From contig NW_013657640.1 of the NCBI RefSeq assembly GCF_000142905.1, positions 177,246 through 241,245 of the forward strand: DNA of 64,000 bases. Reading direction: 5' to 3'. Positions 1 to 8,637 of this stretch are shown one piece after another. The position numbers were made by a program, and so were the translations under genes. The notes below the pieces were generated by a model, which worked only from the letters and a program-made list of their open reading frames with translations, made no database searches and was not told the origin of the DNA. The DNA comes from Thecamonas trahens ATCC 50062. Its lineage: Eukaryota; Apusozoa; Apusomonadida; Apusomonadidae. The first letter of the stretch is position 1, and each line of letters starts with the position of its first letter.

Positions 1-518
1 GTCCTACAGCACTCTGCACTTTCTGCCTCCAAATGCCCATACTCCCTCTGCTAGAGCACCCCCCCCATTGCCCTGCCCCTCCCCCCCCTCTCGCCGCGCT
101 CGTCGGATGCGGGCCTCGGTCCTATTTTTGCCGGTCCCCCTCTGCAAGCACTCTTGCTCCCGTGCCAGCCCCTTTGCAGCCCGGTGGAGGCAGAGCACGA
201 GGCGTTGCGTGGATCACTCCTGCGCATCCTCCTGCTCCCTCCACTGTCTGTGCTGCGAGTATACTCGCTTGCCCACGCCATGCCGCTGTCGCCCGCCGAG
301 TGTGTGATGGAATTTTGTGTGCCTTGGTCTGTCCTCCCACGGGCGAGATGGGGGCACTCCCGCACGCATTCAGGGCCGTCCTTCCCCCCCCCCCCCCCTC
401 CTTTCCTCCCTCTCTGCCTACCTTCTCACTGCCCACATGCTGGACTCACCTTGTGTATGTTGGACTCCCGCGACTACTCTTGTTGGAAATGTGCTGCGAT
501 ACGGTGTATGGGCTACAG
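1..518 (+). other. Intron/upstream sequence of RPL26
   Basis: Pyrimidine-rich sequence with poly-C runs (for example around 388-402) ending in a convincing acceptor at 515-518. I read it as the 3' part of an RPL26 intron. No independent gene is visible. Confidence 0.5.
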
Positions 519-922
519 ACGTCACGTCGTCGCGCCGCAAGAACCGGAAGGCTCACTTCACGGCCCCCTCACACATCCGCCGCAAGCTGATGTCGGCGCC
601 GCTGTCGGCTGAGCTCCGTGCTGAGCACAACGTCCGCTCGATGCCGGTCCGCCAGGGCGATGAGGTCGAGGTCACCCGCGGCACCTACAAGGCGCACACC
701 GGCAAGGTTGTGTCCGTGTACCGTAAGAAGTGGGTCATTCACATCGACCGCCTCACCAAGGCCGCTGCCAACGGCAAGACCCCGTTCGTGGGCATCCACC
801 CCTCCAACGTCAAGATCGTCAAGCTCGAGATGAACCGTGACCGCCAGGACATCCTCAACCGCAAGGCTGCCGGCCGCACCGCCGCTCTCGAGAAGTCGAA
901 GGGCAAGCTCGACCAGGAGTAA
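519..922 (+). CDS. RPL26: 60S ribosomal protein L26 (uL24), 3' exon
   Basis: Structural protein of the large cytosolic ribosomal subunit, near the exit tunnel. The exon opens after an acceptor (ctacag, ending 518) with [13 protein letters not shown], the residues that follow the short N-terminus of eukaryotic L26. It continues through the conserved [20 protein letters not shown] block and a KOW motif ([23 protein letters not shown]) to TAA at 920-922. Phase suggests that the first base of an Asp/Asn-type codon lies in an upstream exon. I found no ATG-AA(A/G) start in bases 1-518, so the first exon is probably before the window. The frame is open further upstream, but that translation does not resemble L26. 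Identification is very secure; the 5' end is unresolved. Confidence 0.95.
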
Positions 923-1098
923 ACCAAGTCAAACCTTGCTCACGGCCTCGTCATTGTCCCCTCTCCCCTCTCACCTCTCCCCTCTGCCTGCTCTCCCCCC
1001 CCCTCCGGCTCATCATTGCCCTTTGCAAGACATTGTTTGCTTTTTCCTCCTATTCCGCAACGACGACAACCGCTGCGGCTGGGGCAAGCTCTCCCTCG

Positions 1099-1860
1099 CT
1101 ACAGACCCGAGCTCGAGTCCGAGCCTGACGACAGCGATCGCTCGCCCTCGGACTCGGCAATCGAGGAGAGCGACGAGCGTGAGAGGGCAGCATCGCGATT
1201 CGCCGTCCGCCGCCAGCCCTTGACAGGCTTGGAGGTAATGTGTTTGGTCACCTCGTCAGACGCATTCAGCAGCGGCAACGTTGAGAGCCTTGTGCGACCC
1301 AATGTGTAGTACCGCTGCATGACCACCAGATCTGCGGCGTCATCGCCAAACTGAGCGTCATCTGGTGCCGCGTTGCGGGCCTCCCGCTCACGCTCATACT
1401 CTTGCCGCGCCTCCTCGCTCATCCGCTCATTGTGCGCCTCCAGATTCTCATCAGTCAGCTCGGAGCACGTTGACATGTTGTCGTCCGGCGAGTTGGTTCC
1501 CGACATCGCACCTGCAGGCAGCTCGCCGCCGCCGGCCCCGGTGCTGCTGTCCGATCTCGATCTTCTCCGCTCGCGACGCCTTGCGCGTGACGAGCTCGGC
1601 GCCTGCCCCGTCGCCTCGAGGCCACCGTCGTTGTCATTAGACGGGCGACCCTTGTCGGTCTCACTCATTCGTGTTGCATCCAGCTCGGCAACCGTAGCGC
1701 CGCGCGACGACTCGGTCGACCGCGACGGTGGTCCCGAGTCGACAAGCCCTTTCAACCCCGAGGTGCCGTTCTTGACGCCGTCTCTGCCCGCTCCGCCAGC
1801 ATCCCTTGAACTCCTGATATCCTTTCCATCCGCCGCCGTCCGTGACGATCCACAGCCCAT
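1099..1860 (-). CDS. Hypothetical protein with N-terminal dual-acylation motif
   Basis: I do not recognise this protein. The chosen ATG (1858-1860, minus) begins MGCGSS, which fits an N-myristoylation signal (Gly2, Ser6) with a palmitoylatable Cys3, so the product (about 253 aa) may be tethered to membranes. This start is preferred to upstream non-ATG codons because of that motif. The chain is Ser/Arg/Asp-rich and apparently disordered. A short acidic helix-like part (SELTDENLEAHNERMSEEAR) is followed by a better conserved-looking block around MQRYYTLGRTRLSTLPLLN and a Ser-rich acidic end. The stop is TAG at 1099-1101. It converges with RPL26, leaving 176 bp between stop codons. The membrane-anchor role is inference from the motif alone. 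Confidence 0.6.
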   Translation of the reverse strand: MGCGSSRTAADGKDIRSSRDAGGAGRDGVKNGTSGLKGLVDSGPPSRSTESSRGATVAELDATRMSETDKGRPSNDNDGGLEATGQAPSSSRARRRERRRSRSDSSTGAGGGELPAGAMSGTNSPDDNMSTCSELTDENLEAHNERMSEEARQEYEREREARNAAPDDAQFGDDAADLVVMQRYYTLGRTRLSTLPLLNASDEVTKHITSKPVKGWRRTANRDAALSRSSLSSIAESEGERSLSSGSDSSSGL

Positions 1861-2388
1861 GGCCTCCAAGCACAAGCGTAGCTCAAAATAATTGCTCTGC
1901 TGGTGGTGGAGGCTCCTGAGAGTCGGCCTCGACCAGTATTGGCTGTCGGCTCCCGGTGACCGACCGACGCCTATGCCAGCCACAACCACAACCGCAGCCA
2001 CAACCAGGCAGCCAGCCAGCCAGCTAGCCAGTCAGCCAACCACGACACACGCTCGTGAGTCGCGCTGCTCAATATGCGCTCCGCGCCCTCGACCGGTGCA
2101 CAAGTGGAGTGAGTCGCCTTGTAGGATGAGGCGCCTTTGCTTGCGGCTGGGAGGGAAGGGTCGGGGGGGGGAGGCCGGTGGGGGGGCGGGAGTGGTTGGC
2201 TCCTTGCATCAGTTGAAGGCCGAAACCAATGTTTGTTGTCAGCCGCTCAATATCAAGACGGACGAAACAAATGGCTGGCAATCAACTCACAGCCGACGCC
2301 ATAGCTGCTCCTCATCAACGAATCCGTCGTCAGTCTATGATCAGCCTATGGTCCGCCTGTCAAGCCATCATCTTCCACTGTCATCTCG
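1861..2388. other. Intergenic, no gene seen
   Basis: Contains a low-complexity run of cagc/cagcca units near 2008-2040 and a G-rich tract near 2160-2190. I see no supported gene. It holds the 5' flank of the acylation-motif gene and the 3' flank of the cap methyltransferase gene, both on the minus strand. Confidence 0.5.
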
Positions 2389-4311
2389 TCACTGCTCTCT
2401 CCTGACTCTCCGTTTTTTTACCGCTTGGACTTGCGCCGCTTGCGCGATCGCCCTGCGCTCGAGCTGGAGGTCGAGTACGAGGCGGAGCCTACTCCTGAGC
2501 AAGACGAAGCCGAACCTGTGGAGTAGCTGCTGCTGTAGCCGTAGCTCGAGGCCGAGGCCGAGGCCGAGGCCGACGACGGTGAGCGGCGGCGCGAGGACCG
2601 ATGCGACGAGCGGCGGCGCGACGAGCGATGGCGCGACGAGCCATGTCGCTTGCGGGACGAGCGCGAGGAGCGCGAGGAGCGCGAGGAGCGCGAGGAGCGC
2701 GAGGAGCGACTGCGCGAGGGACCGATGGCGCGACGAGTGGTGGCGCGAGGAGCGCGAGCGCTTGCGCGACGAGTTGTGGTGTGAGGAGCGCGATGAGCGG
2801 CCATGTGGTGAGGCCGACGGAGGTGGCGCCGGGGGCGGCGGCGTCGGCGGCTTGGGCGGTGGCTGGACGATGGGTCCGACCGTTTCGTGAACTTGGTCCA
2901 TGACTGCGTTGAGGGCGGCGATCTGGCGCTCGACCAGAGTGTTGTTGAGGCGGAGGACCGAGTCAAGGAAGGCGGTGTCCTGGGTGAGGAACCGCTGGGG
3001 AACGAGCGAGTTCTCGTGGTAGGCGTGGACGGTCTCCAAATGCTCCTTCCAGAACAGAAAGGTGGCTGAGGTCACCGACCGACACGACTTGGCTGCCAGG
3101 TACCGCTCCGAGTTGACCGTTCGCGACTTGATGGGCTTGACCACAAAGACCTCGTCAAACAGCTGGGTCATGACAAAAAAGAGCGAGACGGTAAAGGCCG
3201 AGAACGAGTCAAAGAGCTTGACCACAAACGAGCCGCCGGCCTCGATGCACTTGAGCATGCAGACCGTCTCCGAGAGGATAATCCGCGCCGAGAACAGCTC
3301 CTGCAGGTTCTCCTTGTGCCGACCCTGCGCATCCTTGGAGATCTGAAACCCGCCGTCGCCCACCACCATGCCCGCACGCTGCCGCTTCGGATCGAGCTCG
3401 GCAACTTTGGCTGCCACCGCGTCGAGGTTCTCGGGAATAAAGACCGAGCCGTTCGAATCGGGCCGCGGGCCCTTGACCGGCGTAAAACGCGGGTTGCGCC
3501 GCCCAGACTCGAGGAACAGCAGCGACTCGTACCACTGGAACGCGCCGCGGTTGCCCACCCGCTTCGTCGCATCCTCCAGCGTGATCCCCACGCCCTGGCA
3601 CCCGCCGTACATCGAGAGGAGCACTTGCGAGAAGGCGCCCGGTCCGCCGCACACGTCGACAAACACAAACTTGCGCGGCGAGCTTCGCAGCCCGATCGAG
3701 TTGAGCACCTGCTTCAGCTTATCGCCTGCTCGGTTCCAGTACTTGGACGAGCCTGACTTGTCGAGCGGAAACAGCGCATCGCGGGCCTTGTAGTACTGCT
3801 CCTGCAGGCCGGCGTCAAACACGGCATCCATCCGGTCCTTGGCCCGCCACAGCTCTGCCACTGCGCCCTCGCTGGCAAATGGCGCGTCGCGCATCAACGC
3901 CGGCGTGTCCATCGGCGCAGCCTCAAAGTCCTCGGCGCCCATCGACACCTCCGACGGCTTGACCACCGTCGCCGAGATCCGAAACTTGAGCGTCTTGCCC
4001 GGCGGCAGTGACGTCCTCAGCGCCAGCACGTACTCCTCATCGTCGTCCTTGACGTCGGCGCCAGCAGCAGCTTCGCCCGCTTCCTCGCCCTCGACCTCGC
4101 CCGCGCCTTCGCCCTCGCTCAGCCCGGCACCGGCAGTGGTGCCAGCCACATCCTCTTCATTCGCCACCGTCTGCAATGCCGCATCTCTGTCACCGCTACC
4201 GTCACCGTCTCCCCCCTGCATGCTCTGCAGCCCAGGACGGACCTCGCCCTTGCCCTCGCCCTCGACCACGACCTCTTTGCCGAGGCCAGTGCCACCCGCC
4301 AGCTCGGCCAT
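2389..4311 (-). CDS. Cap-specific mRNA 2'-O-methyltransferase, CMTR1/FtsJ-like, with RS tail
   Basis: Predicted to methylate the ribose of the first transcribed nucleotide of capped mRNA in the nucleus, using S-adenosylmethionine. Residues 1-130 are acidic and low complexity. The FtsJ-type Rossmann domain spans about 185-425. It has an SAM-binding VDVCGGPGAFS (219-228) and a K-D-K-E-like set: Lys198 (NRAGDKL), Asp319 (VVGDGGF), Lys365 (FVVKLFD), Glu402 (NSERY). SRTVNSERYL and the DGGF motif match CMTR1 closely. After residue about 480 come a proline stretch and an Arg/Ser region. At about residue 530 (near 2702-2726) the frame probably shifts: the uninterrupted frame turns into LLALL repeats, whereas the neighbouring frame continues as SRSRSS repeats ending KRRKSKR with a stop at 2418. 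No G-patch or WW domain is seen. Human CMTR1 carries those in addition. Confidence 0.88.
   Translation of the reverse strand: MAELAGGTGLGKEVVVEGEGKGEVRPGLQSMQGGDGDGSGDRDAALQTVANEEDVAGTTAGAGLSEGEGAGEVEGEEAGEAAAGADVKDDDEEYVLALRTSLPPGKTLKFRISATVVKPSEVSMGAEDFEAAPMDTPALMRDAPFASEGAVAELWRAKDRMDAVFDAGLQEQYYKARDALFPLDKSGSSKYWNRAGDKLKQVLNSIGLRSSPRKFVFVDVCGGPGAFSQVLLSMYGGCQGVGITLEDATKRVGNRGAFQWYESLLFLESGRRNPRFTPVKGPRPDSNGSVFIPENLDAVAAKVAELDPKRQRAGMVVGDGGFQISKDAQGRHKENLQELFSARIILSETVCMLKCIEAGGSFVVKLFDSFSAFTVSLFFVMTQLFDEVFVVKPIKSRTVNSERYLAAKSCRSVTSATFLFWKEHLETVHAYHENSLVPQRFLTQDTAFLDSVLRLNNTLVERQIAALNAVMDQVHETVGPIVQPPPKPPTPPPPAPPPSASPHGRSSRSSHHNSSRKRSRSSRHHSSRHRSLAQSLLALLALLALLALLALVPQATWLVAPSLVAPPLVASVLAPPLTVVGLGLGLGLELRLQQQLLHRFGFVLLRSRLRLVLDLQLERRAIAQAAQVQAVKKRRVRREQ
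2640..2710. repeat. 9-bp tandem repeat in RS-tail coding region
   Basis: Units of gcgaggagc repeat head to tail within the 3' part of the cap methyltransferase gene. On the minus strand they encode RSS in one frame and LLA in another. This is the place where the reading frame appears to slip, so repeat-length error or polymorphism is plausible. Confidence 0.75.
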
Positions 4312-4435
4312 ACCAAGCAGAGTCTATGTAGTAACGGGGTGGTGGCAGCTGTGGCGGTGGTGGAGTCAGGTGGTGGTGACGGAGTGTAGGAGGGGGGTGG
4401 GGTGGGAAGGTGGGAGTGGTGGTGGTGGGAAATCG

Positions 4436-4766
4436 NNNNNNNNNNNNNNNNNNNNNNNNNNNNNNNNNNNNNNNNNNNNNNNNNNNNNNNNNNNNNNNNN
4501 NNNNNNNNNNNNNNNNNNNNNNNNNNNNNNNNNNNNNNNNNNNNNNNNNNNNNNNNNNNNNNNNNNNNNNNNNNNNNNNNNNNNNNNNNNNNNNNNNNNN
4601 NNNNNNNNNNNNNNNNNNNNNNNNNNNNNNNNNNNNNNNNNNNNNNNNNNNNNNNNNNNNNNNNNNNNNNNNNNNNNNNNNNNNNNNNNNNNNNNNNNNN
4701 NNNNNNNNNNNNNNNNNNNNNNNNNNNNNNNNNNNNNNNNNNNNNNNNNNNNNNNNNNNNNNNNNN
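4436..4766. other. Assembly gap (N)
   Basis: 331 unknown bases between the divergent cap-methyltransferase and Der genes. The flanks are low complexity: G/T-rich on the left, C/T-rich on the right. Promoters or a first exon could be hidden here. Confidence 0.99.
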
Positions 4767-4871
4767 TTAGCTTCCCGTGTCGCGCCAATCGGATCATCCC
4801 CCCTCCCCCCCTCTCCCCCCTCCTCCCACCACTCCTCCTCCTCCTCCACCCACAGCCTCTCTTCGTCAAAT

Positions 4872-6974
4872 ATGCTTCGGTCATGGGCACCCATGGTGAG
4901 GACGGTGGTTGGCCCATGGGTCATGGTTCCTGCACGAATGCGGTCAAAGAAGAACAAGCGGTCGGCGCGGAAGGCCGTCCATGCTGGTCAGCGGGCGGTA
5001 GAGGCTCGTGGCGGCGCTCCGCAGCGGAGAGCTCGTCGATCTCGGGGTGAGTTGCCGCCGGCAAGTGGCTCTCTCGCTCTCTCGGCTGATGGTGAAATGA
5101 ACTGGGGCGGTATGGTCGTGGCTGTGGTCGGCAGGCCAAACGTCGGCAAGTCGACCTTGTTCAACAGACTCATCGGCAGATCGCTGGCTCTGGTCGACTC
5201 GCTCCCGGGCGTCACCCGCGATCGCCGCGAGGGCGCCGCATCGCTCGGCGGCATGGACTTTACCGTTGTTGATACCGCTGGTCTAGACGAGCCGGTGAAA
5301 AAGGCGGCAGTGCGCGGGGTTCGTGGCGCGGCGGCGGAGGCTCTGGCGATGGAGCAGGTCATGGCCGACAAAGGCGTGCTCTCGGCCATGCTGGAGCAGA
5401 CCACCGCCGCCGTCCGCGCCGCATCGGTTGTTGCCTTTGTAGTTGATGTTCGCCACGGCATTTCGCCATGGGACGAGTACTACGCCCGCTGGCTCCGCAA
5501 GACCCTCGCTGACGTCCCCTCACCGCCGCATCTCCTCCTCATCGCCAACAAGTGCGAGGGCTCGGTCGCCGACGAGCTGATGTTCTCGGACGAGCTCGAC
5601 AACGGCTGGTCCACCGCCGCCGCCCGCCGCCTCGGCTTTGGCGAGCCCATCTACCTCTCGGCCGAGCACGGTGACGGCCTCGCGGCGCTGTACAACGCGT
5701 TGGCGCCCATCCACGAGCAGCTCGCTCCGCCGCCGCCAGAGCCGCCGGCACCGGCAGCAGCAGAAAGCGACGCGCCGCCGGCAGACCTAGCCGACGCCGA
5801 GCATCACACCCAGCCGATCTCGGTCAAGGAGATGCGCCGCCGCGAGCGCCATGAGCGCTCGGGCCTGCGAGTGGCGGTTGTCGGCAGGCCAAATGTCGGC
5901 AAGTCGACGCTCGCCAACAACCTGCTCGGCACCGACCGGTTTGTGGTCGGCGACATGCCCGGCGTGACGCAGGACGCCAACTCGGTCCACACCGTGTGGC
6001 GAGTTCCCGAGTCTCACGCGCATCTCGAGGCCCTGGGCACGCCGCCGGTCTCAGAGGTCTCGGTCACCCTCGTCGACACTGCCGGGATGATGCGGCCGTC
6101 GGCGAGTGCAAAATCGACGACGCCCAAGCGGCTGGCTTCGCTCGCCTACCGCGATGCGCTCTCGGCCATCCGCCGCGCAAACGTCGTCGTCCTCGTCGCC
6201 GACATCAAGCCGTCGGTCCGTGGCGACGGCTTCCACAACCCGCACGACCCGAGTCGCGCCTCGCGGAAGCGCTCGCGCAAGGCTGGGGCTGTAGCCCGCA
6301 GCAGCGATGATGTCGAGAGCGACGACGACCTGGCGTATAAGTTCGAGTTTGACACCGAGCAAACGGTCTTCTCGCCGATGGACGCGTCCATCGCCAAGCG
6401 GGTGGCCGACGAGGGGCGCGGCCTCGTGGTTGCCGTCAACAAGTGGGACTTGCTCGGCGCCCACGGCCTGCCGCGCTCAGTCGACAACCCGCACTCGCAG
6501 CTCCCGGCCATTGTCAAGCACCTCGAGTCGAAGCTCGCCTTTGTGGCGCCGTACCAGCTTCGCGACGCGCCCTGGGTTGGGATCTCGGCGGCGGCGTCGA
6601 TGGCGTCGGCCCCAGCACCGGGCGAGCTTGCTCCGGTCGCTACCTCGTTTGATGACCTCTCGTCCATGGCCGCGCTCTCGCCGCAGACGCTCCTCGTCCC
6701 GGAAATCCTCTCGGTCTACGACGGGTGGAACATGCGGCTTCCGACCGGCGCGCTCAACGAGTGGCTCGCTGGCATTGTCGGCCACCGCTCGGCACCGGGC
6801 AAGGTCCGTTACATCACCCAGGTCGACTCACGGCCGCCCAAGTTTGTGCTCTTCGCCGCAAAGCGCGGATCGTCAACCCACTGGGCCGGGTGGATCAAGT
6901 TCCTCACCAACGAGATGCGAGCTCAGTTTGGCCTTTACGGTGTCCCGATCCGCATCGCGGTCCGCAACGGGTGA
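4872..6974 (+). CDS. Double-GTPase of the Der/EngA family
   Basis: Bacterial Der (EngA) is an essential GTPase that matures the 50S subunit; nuclear copies in eukaryotes usually act in organelles. This 700-aa product has two Era-type G domains. Domain 1 has GRPNVGKS (87-94), DTAGL (134) and NKCE (226-229, in place of NKxD). Domain 2 has GRPNVGKS (338-345), DTAGM (402) and NKWD (523-526). A C-terminal KH-like region covers about 610-700 (KVRYITQVDSRPPKFVLFAA). The first about 75 residues are Arg/Lys-rich with few acids and could be a mitochondrial targeting sequence. Start at 4872 is the first ATG after the N gap, so a more 5' exon is possible. A 50-residue basic/acidic insert (about 448-500) splits G3 and G4 of domain 2. 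Its stop lies 7 bp from the stop of the convergent neighbour. Confidence 0.93.
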   Translation: MLRSWAPMVRTVVGPWVMVPARMRSKKNKRSARKAVHAGQRAVEARGGAPQRRARRSRGELPPASGSLALSADGEMNWGGMVVAVVGRPNVGKSTLFNRLIGRSLALVDSLPGVTRDRREGAASLGGMDFTVVDTAGLDEPVKKAAVRGVRGAAAEALAMEQVMADKGVLSAMLEQTTAAVRAASVVAFVVDVRHGISPWDEYYARWLRKTLADVPSPPHLLLIANKCEGSVADELMFSDELDNGWSTAAARRLGFGEPIYLSAEHGDGLAALYNALAPIHEQLAPPPPEPPAPAAAESDAPPADLADAEHHTQPISVKEMRRRERHERSGLRVAVVGRPNVGKSTLANNLLGTDRFVVGDMPGVTQDANSVHTVWRVPESHAHLEALGTPPVSEVSVTLVDTAGMMRPSASAKSTTPKRLASLAYRDALSAIRRANVVVLVADIKPSVRGDGFHNPHDPSRASRKRSRKAGAVARSSDDVESDDDLAYKFEFDTEQTVFSPMDASIAKRVADEGRGLVVAVNKWDLLGAHGLPRSVDNPHSQLPAIVKHLESKLAFVAPYQLRDAPWVGISAAASMASAPAPGELAPVATSFDDLSSMAALSPQTLLVPEILSVYDGWNMRLPTGALNEWLAGIVGHRSAPGKVRYITQVDSRPPKFVLFAAKRGSSTHWAGWIKFLTNEMRAQFGLYGVPIRIAVRNG

Positions 6975-6981
6975 TCCTGCC

Positions 6982-8442
6982 CTACGAGCACCCGGCGTCG
7001 GGAATGTTCCCGCAGTCGGTCGTCGTCGTCATGTCAATGCACTCCATCTTGGCGAGGAGCTCGTCGCCGCATGATGCGTCGCAAGTGTACGCGTTGGCGA
7101 TGAGGTGCTCGCCCACAAAGGTCTGCCACAGCGACGGCGCCCCCGGAGTCGGCGCCTTTGACGCATACAGCTTGAGGTAGAGCTTGTAGACCGAGGCCAC
7201 CGAGAGGTCGTCGACGGGGTACGCCTCGCACGCGCTAAAGTATGGTGCCCACGACGTCTTGTTGGCCGCATTGTCGGCCTCGAGCACCGTCCGGTACACC
7301 GTGTAGTCGAGGATGCCACCGGCGAGCGAGGCCGAGTAGAGGCGGACCGCCGGGTTGCGGTGCTTGCGCGACGTCACTGATGAGCCCGAGAACTGGGCCG
7401 CGATGGGAGCGCCGGTGATGGGAGCGCCGTCGCCGCCATACGCGCTCTCGTCCCACAGCAACGAGATCATGTTTTCGTGCCAGTGGGCAAAGACAAGGGC
7501 GTAGATAGCGTCCGAGTACTTGCGCAGGATCTTAACGTACTCGGCGTTGTACTGATCGTGGAAGTTCTGCGGTGGGATGTGGCCCATGAGAATGACCTTG
7601 GCCCCGACCGCCACCGCCGCTGCCAGCCGCGCCTTGAGCCAATCAAACTGGTTGAGCGGATCGTCGTCGAGGTTCGGCCGCGAAAGCTGGTTCTCCTTGT
7701 ACCACAGCACTGTGTTGAGCGACAGGACCGTGAGGTTCGTTCCGGGCAGGCCCTGCGCGTAGTAGCCGGTCGACCGGAACTGCGCCAGCGCGTCGAGCGT
7801 CAGCCACGGCGCCCACGCATCAGCCACCACAGCAAGCAGCTCGGTCGACTCGACGTCGGGCAGCTGGCCGTTCGGAAAGACGTCCAGGTTTCCGAGGGTG
7901 GGAAAGACCGGCGTGCCAGTCGGCAGCACGTCCTGCAGCGTCCGCGAGGTCGTCAGCAGCGCCGCCAGCGAAGACGAGGCGTCGTCCTGGGTCAGCTTGT
8001 GCGGACCCGAGTCGCCGGTCCAGAGCACCGGAATGGGCACGCCGCCGTTGCCTGCCATCAGCGCACGGCTCTCCACCGCCACAAAGTCTACAGCCGACTC
8101 GACCATGACCTTGGGGATGTCACAGTCGTACGAGCCCCAGAACTCGGCGATGTGGTCCTTCTTGCCCACCCCGTGTCTATCGCCACCACCACCGACCGCA
8201 ACCTCTTGGAACTCGTCGCCCACCGAAGCCTTGGGTCGGCAAAAGTGCTTTGTCTCGCACCCGACGCAGTAGAGCGGCTCGTAGTGCAGATCGGTGACCT
8301 GCCAAAACACAAAGCCGTCGCCGGATCCGTCGCCGTCACTCGCACCTTCGGCCGCACCTGCCGCGACCGCCACCACCACCGCCATCACCACCACCACCAC
8401 CACCGTGGTTGTTGCTGCAGAAAGTCTCGGCACGGACACCAT
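6982..8442 (-). CDS. Acid sphingomyelinase-like phosphodiesterase (SMPDL3-type metallophosphoesterase)
   Basis: Secreted or lysosomal metallophosphoesterase family cleaving sphingomyelin or nucleotide phosphodiesters. ATG at 8440-8442 gives a 486-aa chain with a clear signal peptide (Val/Ala-rich core, residues 12-29); an in-frame 37-codon extension lacks a good signal. Visible metal-site motifs: Asp51-x-His53 (TDLHYEP), Asp144 (WTGDSGPH), Asn185 (GNLD), His288 (GHIPP), His320/His322 (FAHWHEN). The Asn-His motif, GNHD/E in active enzymes, reads GNLD (Leu186), so the usual proton-donor histidine is absent; the later GHxH is AHWH. No N-terminal saposin domain is present, which is more like SMPDL3A/B than ASM. 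CxxC pairs near 59-68 and at the C-terminus fit disulfides. It may be catalytically impaired or a divergent subfamily. Confidence 0.87.
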   Translation of the reverse strand: MVSVPRLSAATTTVVVVVVMAVVVAVAAGAAEGASDGDGSGDGFVFWQVTDLHYEPLYCVGCETKHFCRPKASVGDEFQEVAVGGGGDRHGVGKKDHIAEFWGSYDCDIPKVMVESAVDFVAVESRALMAGNGGVPIPVLWTGDSGPHKLTQDDASSSLAALLTTSRTLQDVLPTGTPVFPTLGNLDVFPNGQLPDVESTELLAVVADAWAPWLTLDALAQFRSTGYYAQGLPGTNLTVLSLNTVLWYKENQLSRPNLDDDPLNQFDWLKARLAAAVAVGAKVILMGHIPPQNFHDQYNAEYVKILRKYSDAIYALVFAHWHENMISLLWDESAYGGDGAPITGAPIAAQFSGSSVTSRKHRNPAVRLYSASLAGGILDYTVYRTVLEADNAANKTSWAPYFSACEAYPVDDLSVASVYKLYLKLYASKAPTPGAPSLWQTFVGEHLIANAYTCDASCGDELLAKMECIDMTTTTDCGNIPDAGCS

Positions 8443-8637
8443 GACCAGTGGCACTATGTGCAAGAGAAGTGTGTGTAAAGTGGGAGGGGGGAGGGGCGGG
8501 CGGACACGTACTCGACGCAACATGCTGCACGCCAAACAGCGACTGGTGTCCATTGGTGGCTACGCGGGGATGCGGGGATCGGCTGCTGTGGTCGTCGGTG
8601 ACTGTGGTCGATTACTGCGGTTGGGCTCGGGCTGCGA

